Source: Zopfochytrium polystomum (Eukaryota > Chytridiomycota > Chytridiomycetes > Chytridiales > Chytridiaceae). Taken from it: a stretch of DNA of 64,000 nt. The notes below the pieces were generated by a model, which saw only the letters and a program-made list of their open reading frames with translations, made no database searches and had not been told where the DNA came from. This document shows, in pieces, positions 33,766 through 44,633 of the stretch (the stretch's first letter is position 1; the number at the start of each line of letters is the position of its first letter). Made by a program: the position numbers and the translations under genes. The stretch spans positions 1 to 64,000 of the forward strand of contig JAIVFJ010000259.1 of the NCBI GenBank assembly GCA_025765615.1, given 5' to 3'.

Positions 33766-34805
33766 TTAAAAGTGTGTAGGGCTGTGTTGAAGCGGTATAA
33801 TACTGTTCCCTGTGAGATCAGCGTAGCTTGCTAGCCCCAGAAGTGACATGAGCTTTGAATGTCTCGTTGCCGGAAGTGGTTTGGTGAGAATATCTGCCAC
33901 CATTAGATCCGTTGGACAATATCGCAGCTCAATATGCTTCTTCTCCAAATGGTCCCTCATGAACTCGAGACGAACATCAATATGCTTAGTATTCCCATGA
34001 TGAATAGGGTTTTTAGCTATAGCGATAGTTGATTTGTTGTCTTCATTCACAATCGTGGGTTTAGAGATATCGAACCCAAGTTCGCTCATCAACTTCCTAA
34101 GCCAAATTGCCTCTTTGAAGGCTTCCGCTAGGGAGTAATATTCAGCTTCAGTTGAAGATAAGGCTACTGAGGATTGTTTTTTGCTGTACCAGGTGATTGC
34201 TGCTCCAGCAAGTATGAATACATGACCGGAACGCGACTTTCGGCGTGGTTCTTCAGCATAGCTGGCATCAGCGTAGCCTACTGGTTGTGGTATGCCAACA
34301 GCATGTTCAACAGCCTCTAACGAGTCATTCGTTACTATTTGAAGTCCGGAATTACAGTTGGAAGTGTAGAACAAGCCAACGTCGTATGTTCCGCAGAGGT
34401 ATCGAAGCAAGTGTTCAAGTGCCTTTTGGTCAGAGAAAGTCGCTTTTCCTTGATACTGTTGCAAGGCATATACAGCATGTGCAATATCTGGATGAGTTTG
34501 ATTAGCAACATAGGCTACTTTCATGAGTGTACTAAGGAATTGATCCTGTTCTCTCTTGTCAAGAAAGCCAGATGCGTCGTCATGAACCCATGATATGGAC
34601 ATTGGTGTCTGTTTAACCTTTGGGATGATTCCTGTTCCCCAAAGATTACATTCTTCAAGAATGCGCAGAATATAGTTCTTTTGGCCTAACCAAATACCAT
34701 TACTTATCCGTTCGACCTCAAGCCCAAGGGCGTAGTTGAAGTCAGGATTTTCTTTGATACTGTAGCGGCTGCGAAACTTATCTTTGACATCTTGGATGAC
34801 ATCCT
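33766..34805 (-). CDS. Copia-B pol, end: RT thumb and RNase H
   Basis: Continues the RT after a one-base frameshift near 34805 (QDVIQDVKDKFRSRYSIKEN, then YALGLEVERISNGIWLGQKN). RNase H motifs are GYADASYAEEPRRKSRSGH, LSSTEAEYYSLAEA, NEDNKSTIAIAKNP and HGNTKHIDVRLEFMRDH, then the usual end DILTKPLPATRH. The stop is at 33766. Compared with other copia elements the protein is complete; only the frame changes. Confidence 0.88.
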
Positions 34806-37800
34806 GGGATTTACAAGAATTACATCATCCACATGCACTGTTGCTAGGCAGAGTATAGTGCTGTCTGGATTTTTTCTTGTGTAGAGGCAGTTGTCTGATT
34901 TGAGTTGTTCAAAGCCAATTTCAAGTAGAAAATCTCTAAGTGTTTGGTACCATTGGCGACCAGATTGGTGCAGCCCATAAATACTTTTGAGAAGTTTGCA
35001 TACTAGAAGAATGTGGTCGGCTCCTTTTTTCTCAAAACCAGGGGGCTGTAGCATGAAAATGTCGCGATCAACAGTGGCATTGAGGAATGCCGTGTCTACA
35101 TCAAGGCTTTCGAGGAACATTCGAAAAATAGCCGCTAATGCAAGTACAGTGCGGACAGATCCATTTTTGACAACAGGAGAAAATGTTTCGTCATAATCTA
35201 TGCCTGGGATTTGAGTGAATCCTTTTGCTACAAGCCTTGCTTTGAAGCGTAATAGGAAACCGTCTTTGTCAAGTTTGTAGGCAAAGACCCATTTCGGCTT
35301 AATAGGCCTTATACCATCCGCTTTTGGAATTAGCTCCCATGTTTGCTTATCCATTAGAGATTTGAACTCGCTGTTCATTGCTGCCATCCAAAACTTTGCG
35401 TATTTGGAATTCATGGCTTCTCCAAATGTTGAAGGAAGCGGCGGCAAATCTCGGAGATGTAATTTCTCTGTGGGAAACACAGTTACTGGATCCTCATCGG
35501 TGGTTGCCATTAATGCCTTCATGCGATGGAAGAGTTCGCGGAATTGAAGCCTTGATACTCGCTTGTTGCGAATATGGGCAACCATTGCACGCAAGTACCT
35601 TCGTGCATAATAGGACTTTGGATGGTCCGCTACTTTTATTTGAATTTCAGGTATCTTAGCTGTGAGGCTATAGTCATCTCTTTCCTCCTGCTCTGGTTCA
35701 GATTCAGAGTCTGAGTAGAGAGTATCTCGTTTCAGATCTAAGTCGATAATGAGAGAAGGTTGGATTTCTATCTCGCTTGATTCCTCGCTCTCAGATTCAG
35801 GATCTGAGGAGTCATCATTGGAGTCGATTTCCCAAAACTTGTTGAGTTGAGCCCGAGTTGGGCGTCGAGGACCAGAAGTTGCTCGGATGGAACCCAAATC
35901 TTTAAACAGGTCTTTGACTTTGCAGTCTAACCCCGGGAAGATATCTTCATGGAATTTCACATGGTACTGCTCAGTGATCATACGCCCTGCAAGGTCATAG
36001 ATTACTGCAAGTCTATTTCCTTTGAAACCCAAAAAGATTCCCAGCGTTCCCTTCCATGAGGTCATACAGCGTTTTTCCTTAGGCGTTTTGAATATTGCCA
36101 AACAACCAAATGTGCGTAGATGGTTGAGTGTAGGAAATGAGCCAAACCAGCGTTGGTAGGGTATAGCTTTTGTGGTTTTGTGAAGAACTCTGTTTTTGAT
36201 GTATGCCGCATAGCACAGGGCATAGGGTAGAAATGAGTGCGGAAGTCGCGACTCCAGTAACATGCACGCTGACATCTCCTTTATTATTCCAATCTGCCGT
36301 TCTACCAGTCCATTGAATTCCTTGGTGTAAGGAGGACTGGGTTCAAGCATGATGGGTGGACTTCGCTGGGATGCCCAATCTTTGAAGGAGTTCACTGAGT
36401 AAAGTTCACCACTGTCACATCGGATAGCGGCTACATTTTTACTGTGTTGTAGCTCAAAGCGTTCCACAGTTCTCTTGAAGCGTTCAGGTGCTTGCTTCTT
36501 CGACGTCAAGAATTCTATGTCTATCCATCGAGAGAATTCATCGACGACTATCTGCCAGAACTTCTCTCTCCTTCTGCCCTGGACCGGCATCTGGACAAGG
36601 TCGGTGTGTAACCGAGAGAGTACTTCCGTGCTCGTATTGTCTGTCGAGTAAATTGGCTTGGCCCTTATCTTCCCAAAATCACAAGTTATACAGGGGTAAC
36701 GAAGTGCGTTTGGTATGATAATATTCTTCCCTTTATTCACAAACTGCAAAGTATTGCCAATAATTCCCAATGCAAGATGCCCATAGCGGCGATGCAATTT
36801 TTGCGCAGAACTTGATGCCGTGTCAGTCTGCGTGGAAGTAGAGACAGTGGGGTAAACAATGCGTCGCCCCTTACTGAGTTGTGAAGAGAAGTTTGGAAGT
36901 TTACCTTCAGAGGCGTCCCTCGTATAGGCGTATTCCGTGTCTGCATCCCCCTCCCATGTATTGGCGTTCGAGCCAGGGAGCTGCAGGGTGACGTGGTACA
37001 TTCTGTTGAATTTTTCGCCAAGAACGTATTCTGAGTTCCCCAAGAGGAGAATGGCAGAGTCTGGCTGGAAGATCAGATTTCCCCCCGTCGTGTCCAGGAG
37101 ATGGTAGATGGAAACCAGGGTGTCTGAGAAGTCGGGTACGTAGTACGAGTTCTGCAAGACGGTTGTGAAGTCACCAGCCCGAAGCTAAAAATCCCCGACA
37201 CCAGCGGCTGGTGTGTATGCTCCTTCGGCCGTTTGTATTAGACGACTACAAGGTTGCAGATTGCTGAAAAGTGCGAGAATAGGTGACATTGTTGTTGTGG
37301 CACCTGAATCAAGAATTGCTTCGTAGATGCATTCTGAGGCAATAGCAGCGTTGTCGTTGGCAATTCCACAGTGTTCGCTGTGTGGACTGTTTGGAAATGC
37401 TTGATATATCTCCTCCTCGTCGCCACTGAAAAGTTCATCCTCTGAGAAGTCAGAGAGAGTTGTTGTGATGGTGATTGGAGGAGACGGTGTGCGACTGTGT
37501 ATAAGAATCGGGGTTTCTGGCCTAGCCCACCAAATATCTCGGGCAGAGAGTGCCTTATCGGAAAGAAACTGGTCAAGCGCGCTGGAGTCCTCAAGGGCCT
37601 CGTTTGCTTGCTCCCCTGTATCCATCTTCCCAAAGTCCAGAGTAAGGTTTGTAAGCCACGTGGTGTCCGAGTCAGGGTTTGAAGGCTTGCCCGTGTGCGC
37701 AGTGGTTGGGGCAGGGCTCTCAAGTATGTGCACAGTTGCAGAAGGAGTCTCAGTCATCTCCTCATCCAACACCTCATTTATGTTTGAAGTGCTTCTGAAG

Positions 37801-39020
37801 ATTTTGACTTTTGATTTAGGCTTTCGCTGATTAACCTTTAGACTTTTGGAATTAAACTTTAAACTTTTGACTGATAAGCTTTCGGAGCTTAAATCAGATA
37901 AGCTTTCAAAGTCTAAAACCTTAGCCTGATTGGCTTTATCAGTTCTGGCCTTGGCTCCCCCCTCATCTGGTTGTTTTCCTTTCACGTTAGCAGCATGTGC
38001 TTTTGTGTCAGAGAATTTTTCCGTTTTTGCTGCTGCGGCAGCTGTGCGTTTGGCTGCAGTAAGGCATTTGTCTGGTGTGTGCTCAACCCAGCGACCATGG
38101 ATCTTGCATGTCCCTCCTTGACCAATAGGCTTATCCTTCTCCAGCGAAACCTTCTTCAAGGTTGGAGTGTCAGCGGCTGGCGCTTTTCGCTTCGTTGCTT
38201 GCGCAGACGATGCTTTCTCCTTTCCGTCGTGAGCTTGCTGGTAAAGAATGTGAGCAGCTTGGACATCGTCCAGAACTGCAGCCTTTGAATCATAGCCTCC
38301 TGCTCAGCGACCAAGTTGCAATCGCAGGCGTACAGAGTTGAACTCATCGGCATTAGGCAAGGATTTGTAGATTGCATAAGGTACAAGTGACAGGAAACTG
38401 TTTTTCGCTCCTTCGCATCCTGCTGTTGTGCACGTGAAGTATTTCTCATAGTCACTGCAGATGAGCTGGATTGTGGAGAACCATTTACGTTCTGCGACAT
38501 GACCTGATGGTTTCTGCAGGCTCATGAGTGTAGAAACCCATTTGAAACCTTCAGCACCGTTGTGGTCGTTTGCAGCATAATATGTATTCAGCCACACAAG
38601 TCGTTCATGGACAGTATTGATCTTTTCCCTCTCAAGGTGGTCAACGTCCTCCTGGCGGCAGCAGGCGTTGAAGCCTGCAAGTGCTTTGGAGTGTAGTTGC
38701 TTGTGTGCAGTGTAGTCTCGCCGAGTCTTTGCAACGAGTCCATTATAGTCAACAAGTGCAGCATTGAAGGTTTGCATAGCAGCAGTGTGTGCTGCCTTCT
38801 GCGCGTCTGTTGCCTCAGCAGGGAGGACAGCAGGTTTTGCAGGTGCTCGATAACCCATGATGCGACTCATGAATATGGCGATGGTTGGAGCAAGAGAGTT
38901 CACAGCCAAGAATTCATCTGCACCGAGTGATCGAAGATGCTCGAGGATGACAGTGTCGCGATGACGCGTCCACGCCGTGTAGGACACACCGGAAAAACGA
39001 ATGGGGTTTGCACTTGCCAT
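34805..39020 (-). CDS. Copia-B gag-pol, interrupted by two in-frame stops
   Basis: The ATG at 39020 (MASANPIRFSGVSYTAWTRH) lies 8 bases from the 5' LTR. One frame runs from here to about 34805 apart from TGA at 38304-38306 and TAG at 37185-37187. Before the TGA is a gag capsid region. After it comes a basic segment with CKIHGRWVEHTPDKC, a variant zinc knuckle. The protease motif AILDSGATTTMSP lies near 37300. After the TAG come the integrase (LHRRYGHLALG, YPCITCDFGK, HTDLVQMPVQG, DSGELYSVNSFKDW, KEFNGLVERQ) and RT (KPKWVFAYKLDKDGFLLRF, LDVDTAFLNATVDRDIFML, TVHVDDVILV). The stops may be mutations or recoding sites. Confidence 0.85.
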
Positions 39021-39028
39021 CTTCTTTG

Positions 39029-39817
39029 TGTTGGTGATTGCGCCTGGCGTGTCAGAAGGGCACCAACAGACTTGAGTCGGCGTGGAGCGATAAAGCTTGT
39101 TTAGAGCGTGAGCCCTTCTCTTGTTAAGAGCGAAGCGCCCTTTGTTGTCAAAGTAGATGGAGAGCCGATGCTCTCAGACAGATTGGTCTTGTTTAGAGTG
39201 CAGAGCACACCCTTTTCTTGTAAGAGCGAAGCGCCCTATACGAACGAGGTATCGACCTGAGGTAGAACTTGAAGAGCTTCGCAGGTCAAGGTAGAGGGTA
39301 TGTTGACTCAGATAAGAATAATGGTTTTTGTTTGTTGTATTCGAGGGTAGAGAGAGAGCAGGCAGATGTGATCAGGATCTGGGATGATGCTTCTCTGGAG
39401 CTGCTGGGGCTCCCCCTTTTATACTGCAGGTGGTCTCAGGAATCAGACTCTGGTGATAGTCTTTTAGCTCTGAGAGATAGAGTTTAGACTTTGAGGAGTC
39501 AGGAGGCAGGCATGACATCATTGTTGCATCACGCTGATTTGGCCAAAACTTCCATGGAGTTATGTGTGCAAAGAAGTAAGTCAGGCTCCCTGTCAAGCTC
39601 CTATAATCATTCCTATCAAATTGCAAGAGTGAAGCACACTGATGTGGTCTACCCAGACTGGGGATTGAAACCACCTCTAAGCACTTGTACAGTGTCAGAG
39701 ATTGAGAAAGTGTAGATGACACTTGGATCAGTCCTTATGCCATCTTAACTTATCGTTTCTCTTGAAGACAGGTCAGAGGATCTTAAAAGGTGTAGGTAAT
39801 GTGTGCAAACTCCAACA
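39029..39817 (-). repeat. Copia-B 5' LTR
   Basis: 789 bases matching 32808-33596. Its inner boundary is 8 bases from the gag start codon (CAAAGAAG between), leaving no room for a conventional tRNA primer-binding site. Confidence 0.95.
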
Positions 39818-40308
39818 ATCACTGGTGCTGCCTGTGGCAAAAAGTGCAACTAGCTCGTCCCATTTCCTCATAATGCAGTGTATGGCAAAGTGGTTCTCCT
39901 TCCCACAATGGTGACACAGCACTGACATCCTCAGTGGTGCAACTCCTTGTTGCTGATCCTGAGCTGTGCACCTGGAGAGTTGGCCTCAGGCACTGCACTA
40001 TGTGCAGCCTGATTTTCTGGTTGTCTCGAGTTTGGGAGGTGTGGTATCCACGTTGCTCAGATTGCTGTTCTCCATAATGTTCTCTACCCTGTTGCCCAGC
40101 GCAGGCACCCTGACCATGGTGGTGCCCACCACAGATTTCACTGTCATGGTGGTGTCGCTCAGCCTGGTGGGAGCGCCTTTGCTCTCAGCGGTCATGGAAG
40201 TTGCTAAGTAGTGCAGCCTCATTGACTTGCTCTGCTGGTGGTGTGACAGTTGGTCCTTTAGGTTTGTTACAGGCTTCCATTGTCTTAGGAAGGCAAAGAG
40301 GGCGGATA
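39818..40308 (-). pseudogene. Copia-C gag fragment with zinc knuckle
   Basis: Encodes a CHHCGKENHFAIHC zinc knuckle (near 39880-39925) and a diverged NEAALL.../MEA segment matching copia-A gag at 25440-25545. Stops and frameshifts are present. It is bounded by copia-B on the left and the gypsy element on the right. Confidence 0.78.
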
Positions 40309-40498
40309 TTTTGAGAATCTTCCTTGTCAAGACTCAAAGAATGTTCCAGAAAGAGCAATTAGTAATACAATGATACCAATGATACCAATGACAACAAGAC
40401 AAGTCAGGAAAGCAAAGAAGGTTCCAGAGGGTTCTACAAGATTCCATGAAGGAATGTTCTAGAAGGTTCCAGAAGGTTCCAGAAGGTGATTCATAACA

Positions 40499-40965
40499 TC
40501 ATCTCCCTCTTTTAGGCCTCTTCTGCAACTTGGTGGGGTACCTGGTCTTGAACTTGAGCAGAAGGTCTTGGCAGTGAGTGAGGTTTGACTCAGGTTCCCA
40601 GGTGTTGTCAGCATCTGAGTAACCTTTCCACGTGACAAGGAAGTTGAGTGTCCTTCCAAACCACTTGGCATCCAAGATTTGTTCAACCTCAAATTCCTCT
40701 TCACCATCTACCTCAACTGGAGGAGGAGGAGGAAAAACTCTGCCTGGAATGGAATTGGCCACAAACTTCTCCAAAAGGCTGACATGGAAAACTGGGTGGA
40801 TCTTCATTGATGCAGGGAGATCCAGCTTGAAGGTGACTGGATTGATTTGCTCCAAGATCTTGAAAGGTCCCAACTTGAGGTTGTCTAGCTTGGGACTTGG
40901 TCTTTTGGTCTGCAAGTTCTTCCTCACGCCTGGCCAGTAAAAGTCTCTGGAAACAAGCTAATATG
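40499..40965 (-). pseudogene. Gypsy integrase C-terminus with chromodomain
   Basis: Reads FYWPGVRKNLQTKRPSPKLD and then the GPY/F-type segment LGPFKILEQINPVTFKLDLP, HPVFHVSLLEKF, and a chromodomain (EVEQILDAKWFGRTLNFLVT, WKGYSDADNTWEPESNLTHC). Chromodomain integrases of Tf1/sushi-type elements target heterochromatin. The join between FYWPGVR (integrase zinc region) and NLQTKRPS (C-terminus) is a deletion of the catalytic core. Confidence 0.88.
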
Positions 40966-41205
40966 TCTTGTGCTCTCCTGGGTGTCCAGCTGTTGCTGCA
41001 TCATGCCTTGTCTTGAGTATCTCAAGTTTTTCCTCTTCTTGGCTGATTTGAATCTTGTGAGGCTTGGGGTCCTTGGAAATAGCATAGGCCCACACACTGT
41101 CACAAAGCAGTGAAAGGTGTGTCTTGGATGGTGGGGTGAAAACATCTCCCCCTTCAGGTGCAAGGACTGTCCTTCTGTGCTCATCAGCAGCGGGGCTTGA
41201 ATTAG
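40965..41205 (-). pseudogene. Gypsy integrase N-terminal zinc-region fragment
   Basis: Contains ILKTRHDAATAGHPGEHKT, the His-His part of the HHCC zinc-binding domain, and one in-frame stop before LVSRDFYWPG. The preceding RNase H and RT are absent. Confidence 0.75.
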
Positions 41206-41470
41206 TTGACTGGGAACTGTGATTCTTGAATCTTTGACTGGGTTCTGTTCTTGGCAAAGACTGTGAGCTGTGGAGCTTGATCTTGAATTTGGACTGTGAG
41301 CTGTGGTACTTGAATCTTTGACTGTGGGTTCTGTGAACTACAGACTTGGCCATGACTGTGAGCTCTATGAGCTGTACTGGAATCTTGACTATGAACTGTG
41401 AACTGTGAAACTTGAATCTTGGCTGGGATCTGTGAGCTGCAGGCTGATACTGGAGCTGTCATTTGTAGTT
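41205..41470 (-). repeat. Degenerate minisatellite inside the gypsy element
   Basis: Repeated words of the type ACTGTGAGCTGTG and ACTTGAATCTTG recur at spacings of about 25-60 bases. On the minus strand they encode Ser/Gln/His-rich sequence. They lie exactly where protease and reverse transcriptase should be. Confidence 0.65.
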
Positions 41471-42622
41471 GACCTTGGATACTAGGCTGAGAACCTTGAA
41501 TCAGGGACTTGAGAGCATGAGACTTGGAGGCTTGACTTGAGTTTTGGGTGACTGTTCCAATGGTTGTGATGGTTGACTTGGGTGAGAGTTGAACCATGAC
41601 ATCCATGGTGAGTTGGTGGGGCTTGGAATCTGAGGTGGTTGTGGTGCTGGTGGTGGTGATGAAACAGGGGCAGCTTGGAGGAGGGTCCAGGGAATTGCCC
41701 CTCAGTGAGCCTGGATCTGGGAGTTTGGGTGCTTCTTCCTTGGGCAGTCCTTGACAGCATGCTCCTTGGAGCCACAGTAGAAACACAGTCCCTGCTGGCC
41801 CTCCTTGTTTTCTCCTCTTGGCTCAGAGGACCCTTAGGAAGTGTCTCAACTGCATCCACTTGCATGGGTTCAGGAACTGTAAGAGCTTGAGGGACTGGGG
41901 TAGGTCTTGATGTAGTTCCTACTTGTCTTTGCTTCAGCCTCTTGGAGTAGAGTCTGTTGTCAATCTTGATGGCAAGGAGAATGTACTCTTCCAAGGTCTC
42001 TGGAATGTGCAGAGACTGGGAAAGCATGTCTTGGATAGACTCATGGAGACCATCATGGTACAGCTCCATCAGAGCAGCATCATTGTATCCAGATTCTCTG
42101 GCTAGTTGCTTGAATTGGTTGGTGTAGGCCACACAAGATTGCTTTCCTTGCTTGATATGCTTGAGCTTGGATCTTGCTGTCCAAGATGCATAGGGGTCAC
42201 CAAAGGTAGCTTCCAGCCCCTCCCAGAGCTCTTGCAGGGTGGTGGGTGTGCTTGGGAGAGATCTGTACCATGATTGAGCTTGACCAGACAGGAGGGTGCT
42301 TGTGAAAAGAACCTTGACTTGCTCACTGGGAAATCATGAAGGTTGGAGAAAGATGACATTCTCCACAGTGGCCATAAAGTTCCTCAGGTCATTGGCCAGC
42401 CCAGTGAACTTGTCAGGGCTGGGAACCTTGGGCTCTCTTGCTTGGTTGGCTTGGGGCAGGGGAAGAGCTTGATGTTCTTGTTGGTGAAGTTGTTGTTGAA
42501 GCTGGTGCTGCTGGTGAAACTTGTTCTTGAAGTTGGTGTGTCTGTCTTGAAAGGGCTTGTAATTGGTCCATCAAGGCTTGGAAGGCAGTTGCATCAGGGA
42601 AGGTGTTGTTTGGGTCAGACAT
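41470..42622 (-). pseudogene. Gypsy gag with CCHC zinc knuckle, frame-shifted
   Basis: Starts MSDPNNTFPDATAFQALMDQ, a typical short N-terminus for Tf1/sushi-type gag, then Thr/Ser/Pro-rich linker. The capsid part is spread over three frames (FTGLANDLRNFMATVENVIF, QVKVLFTSTLLSGQAQSWYR, YTNQFKQLARESGYNDAALM). A zinc knuckle CFYCGSKEHAVKDC is read at about 41726-41770. There are at least three frameshifts and one stop, so no intact protein is made. Confidence 0.8.
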
Positions 42623-42662
42623 GATGGCAGAGAGTAGTGGGAGAGGGTGAAGTGAATTATGA

Positions 42663-42974
42663 TGTCAGGAACAGGGCATGACAGGACAAGGCATGGCAGA
42701 CAAGGAACTGAGAGGAGTGATGATTGTATTGGAAACAATAATTCACTTGAGGGATGGGACAGGTCCCCCATCCCCCTTTTATACCTTTTGAGAGTCTTCC
42801 TTGTCAAGACTCAAAGAAAGTTCCAGAAAGAGCAATTAGTAATACAATGATACCAATGATACGAATGACAACAAGACAAGTCAGGAAAGCAAAGGAGGTT
42901 CCAGAAGGTTCCATAAGGTCCATGAAGGAATGTTTTCGAAGGTTCCAGAGGTTTCCAGAGGGTGATTCATAACA
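42663..42974 (-). repeat. Gypsy 5' LTR
   Basis: 312 bases, TGTCAGG...CATAACA on the plus strand; TGT...ACA ends. Related copies are 40309-40498 (partial) and 29255-29561 (solo). Contains repeated GGTTCCAGA units near its inner end. Confidence 0.88.
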
Positions 42975-43241
42975 GGTGATATGCATGACTTCCCATTCCT
43001 CATATCCTGCCGGGGGACTCGCTGACCAGAACTTGAATGCTCAGGGATGGCAGGAATCACAACAGTTGAGTCTGTCGCAGGGATTGCTGGGACAGCAGCA
43101 ACTTTGTGCGCCAGCTGGATCCAGACAGCAGTGCTTGCTTGCTTACTTACAAATGCCCCACCAAGTAGTCTATCCATCTTGTGAAGTTGACAGGGTTGAC
43201 TAGCTGGCAGTGCAAAAGGTTCACGCATGACTTGCTCATTG
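42975..43241 (-). pseudogene. Copia-C gag N-terminal fragment
   Basis: The ATG at 43239 begins MSKSCVNLLHCQLVNPVNFT and continues RWIDYLVGHL, matching the copia-A gag start in pattern. Stops follow. It is cut by the gypsy element at 42974. The ATG lies 2-3 bases inside the LTR. Confidence 0.7.
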
Positions 43242-43704
43242 TGTTGAGATAGAATGAGGATAACAGGGGGAACGAGAGGAGTTAATCAGAGTTCAACAGA
43301 CTACGATCACTTGGTGGGATAAAAGTCAGTAGTTGTTCGCTCTGACTGCGGCTGTCTCTAATTTGGGCAGTGATTGCAGAAGTTGTCAGTGGCTGTATAG
43401 CTGACTGGTGAAGAAATTGTTTGTTTGAAGTGGTGGACAGCTTCGGTTTGATCCTGTAATGGATGATCACACGTTTGATCCCTTGCATATGAGGATGGAT
43501 CTCTCGATCGCTTGGCTGATTGGGGAGACGCCTCCATTTATTTGATCACTTTGGGGTGGAGAACTATCCCTTGTAAGGTGTTGAAATTCAGCCTTGGGAG
43601 CAGTGCAATTGTGGGGCAGATGACAGGAGAGGAAGCAGGACAAGTCAAGTTTTTTTCTTCAATAAATTCTGTTTTGCATTTCCTTGCGAGGGCATATTCC
43701 AACA
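43242..43704 (-). repeat. Copia-C 5' LTR
   Basis: About 463 bases from TGTTGAG to ATTCCAACA. It shares TATAGCTGACTGGTGAAGA and GACAAGTCAAGT with the copia-A LTR, and the outer end with the LTR remnant at 12825. Confidence 0.75.
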
Positions 43705-44164
43705 TTTACAGTGTTTTTCATGCAAGAGAAAATTTTTTTTTCTAAAATGGTCACAGAGGATTTCATATTGAAAAGCAGAAAAAAAGTTTTGGGGATAGGT
43801 TTTGACAAGGGTGGCAAGACGTGTGCCTAAAAAAAAATAATAATCAATACACTGAAAAAAAAGAGGCTTTGCAGCTAAACTGTTTTTCTAATTGCAATTA
43901 GTGCTTTTTTGTCTTTGGTACCCAATCAAAACTGGGCAGAAAAATCGGAAGAGGAAGGAACTTAATGGTTGTCTGTCTATCGATTGTCTGTCTGCCTCCC
44001 TGTCTCTGGGACTGGCAGTCAATGGCTGTCTGTCTCTCTGTCTCTTCGCTCTGTCTCTCTTTCACTGTCTCTTTCTGTCTCTCTGTCTCTCTTTCTCTGT
44101 TTCTCTCTCTCTGTCTGTCCTCTCTCACTCCGTCTCTGTCTCTCTCCCTGTTTCTCTCTCCGCT

Positions 44165-44229
<65 letters not shown>

Positions 44230-44543
44230 TTCTCTGTTTCTCTCCCTGTCTCTCACTCCCTCTCTCGCTCTCCCTGTCTCTCTGTCTCTCTCTCACTCCC
44301 TGCCTCTCTCCGTCTCTCTTTCTCCCTCCCTCTCTGTCTCTCTCTCTCTCTCTCCCTGTTGCTCTCCCTGTCTCGCTCCCTCTCTCCCTCTCTCTGTCTC
44401 TCCCTCTCCCTCTCTCTCTGCGACTGACGGTCAATGGGCTGTCTGTCTCTCCATCTCTTCACTCTGTCGCTCTCTCTCCGTCTCTCTGTCGCTCGCTCTC
44501 TCTCCCTTTCTCTCTCCCAGTCTCTCTGTCTTTTGCTCCCCTG

Positions 44544-44588
<45 letters not shown>

Positions 44589-44590
44589 TC

Positions 44591-44633
<43 letters not shown>

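Larger units (their letters stand above)
32808..39817 (-). mobile_element. Copia-B: complete Ty1/copia element, 7010 bp
   Basis: Two 789-bp LTRs (32808-33596 and 39029-39817) enclose gag and pol on the minus strand. LTR ends are TGTTGG and CCAACA. The flanks ATCAC (32803-32807 and 39818-39822) are a perfect 5-bp target duplication, and removing the element joins copia-C gag. I could find no difference between the two LTRs reading them side by side, so insertion looks recent. A polypurine tract GAGGGGGAG sits next to the 3' LTR. Confidence 0.95.
40309..42974 (-). mobile_element. Internally deleted Ty3/gypsy chromovirus-type element
   Basis: Minus-strand element with a full 5' LTR (42663-42974, 312 bp), a 3' LTR missing its outer 110-120 bases (40309-40498), gag, and only the two ends of integrase including a chromodomain. 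Protease, reverse transcriptase, RNase H and the integrase catalytic core are missing. It interrupts copia-C gag. Part of that gag, about 700 bases, is also missing next to the cut 3' LTR, so a deletion removed both and no target duplication remains. Confidence 0.85.

Noticed and set aside
41205..41470. CRISPR-like array
   Set aside because: Units vary in length and sequence, lie inside a eukaryotic retroelement and have no unique spacers.
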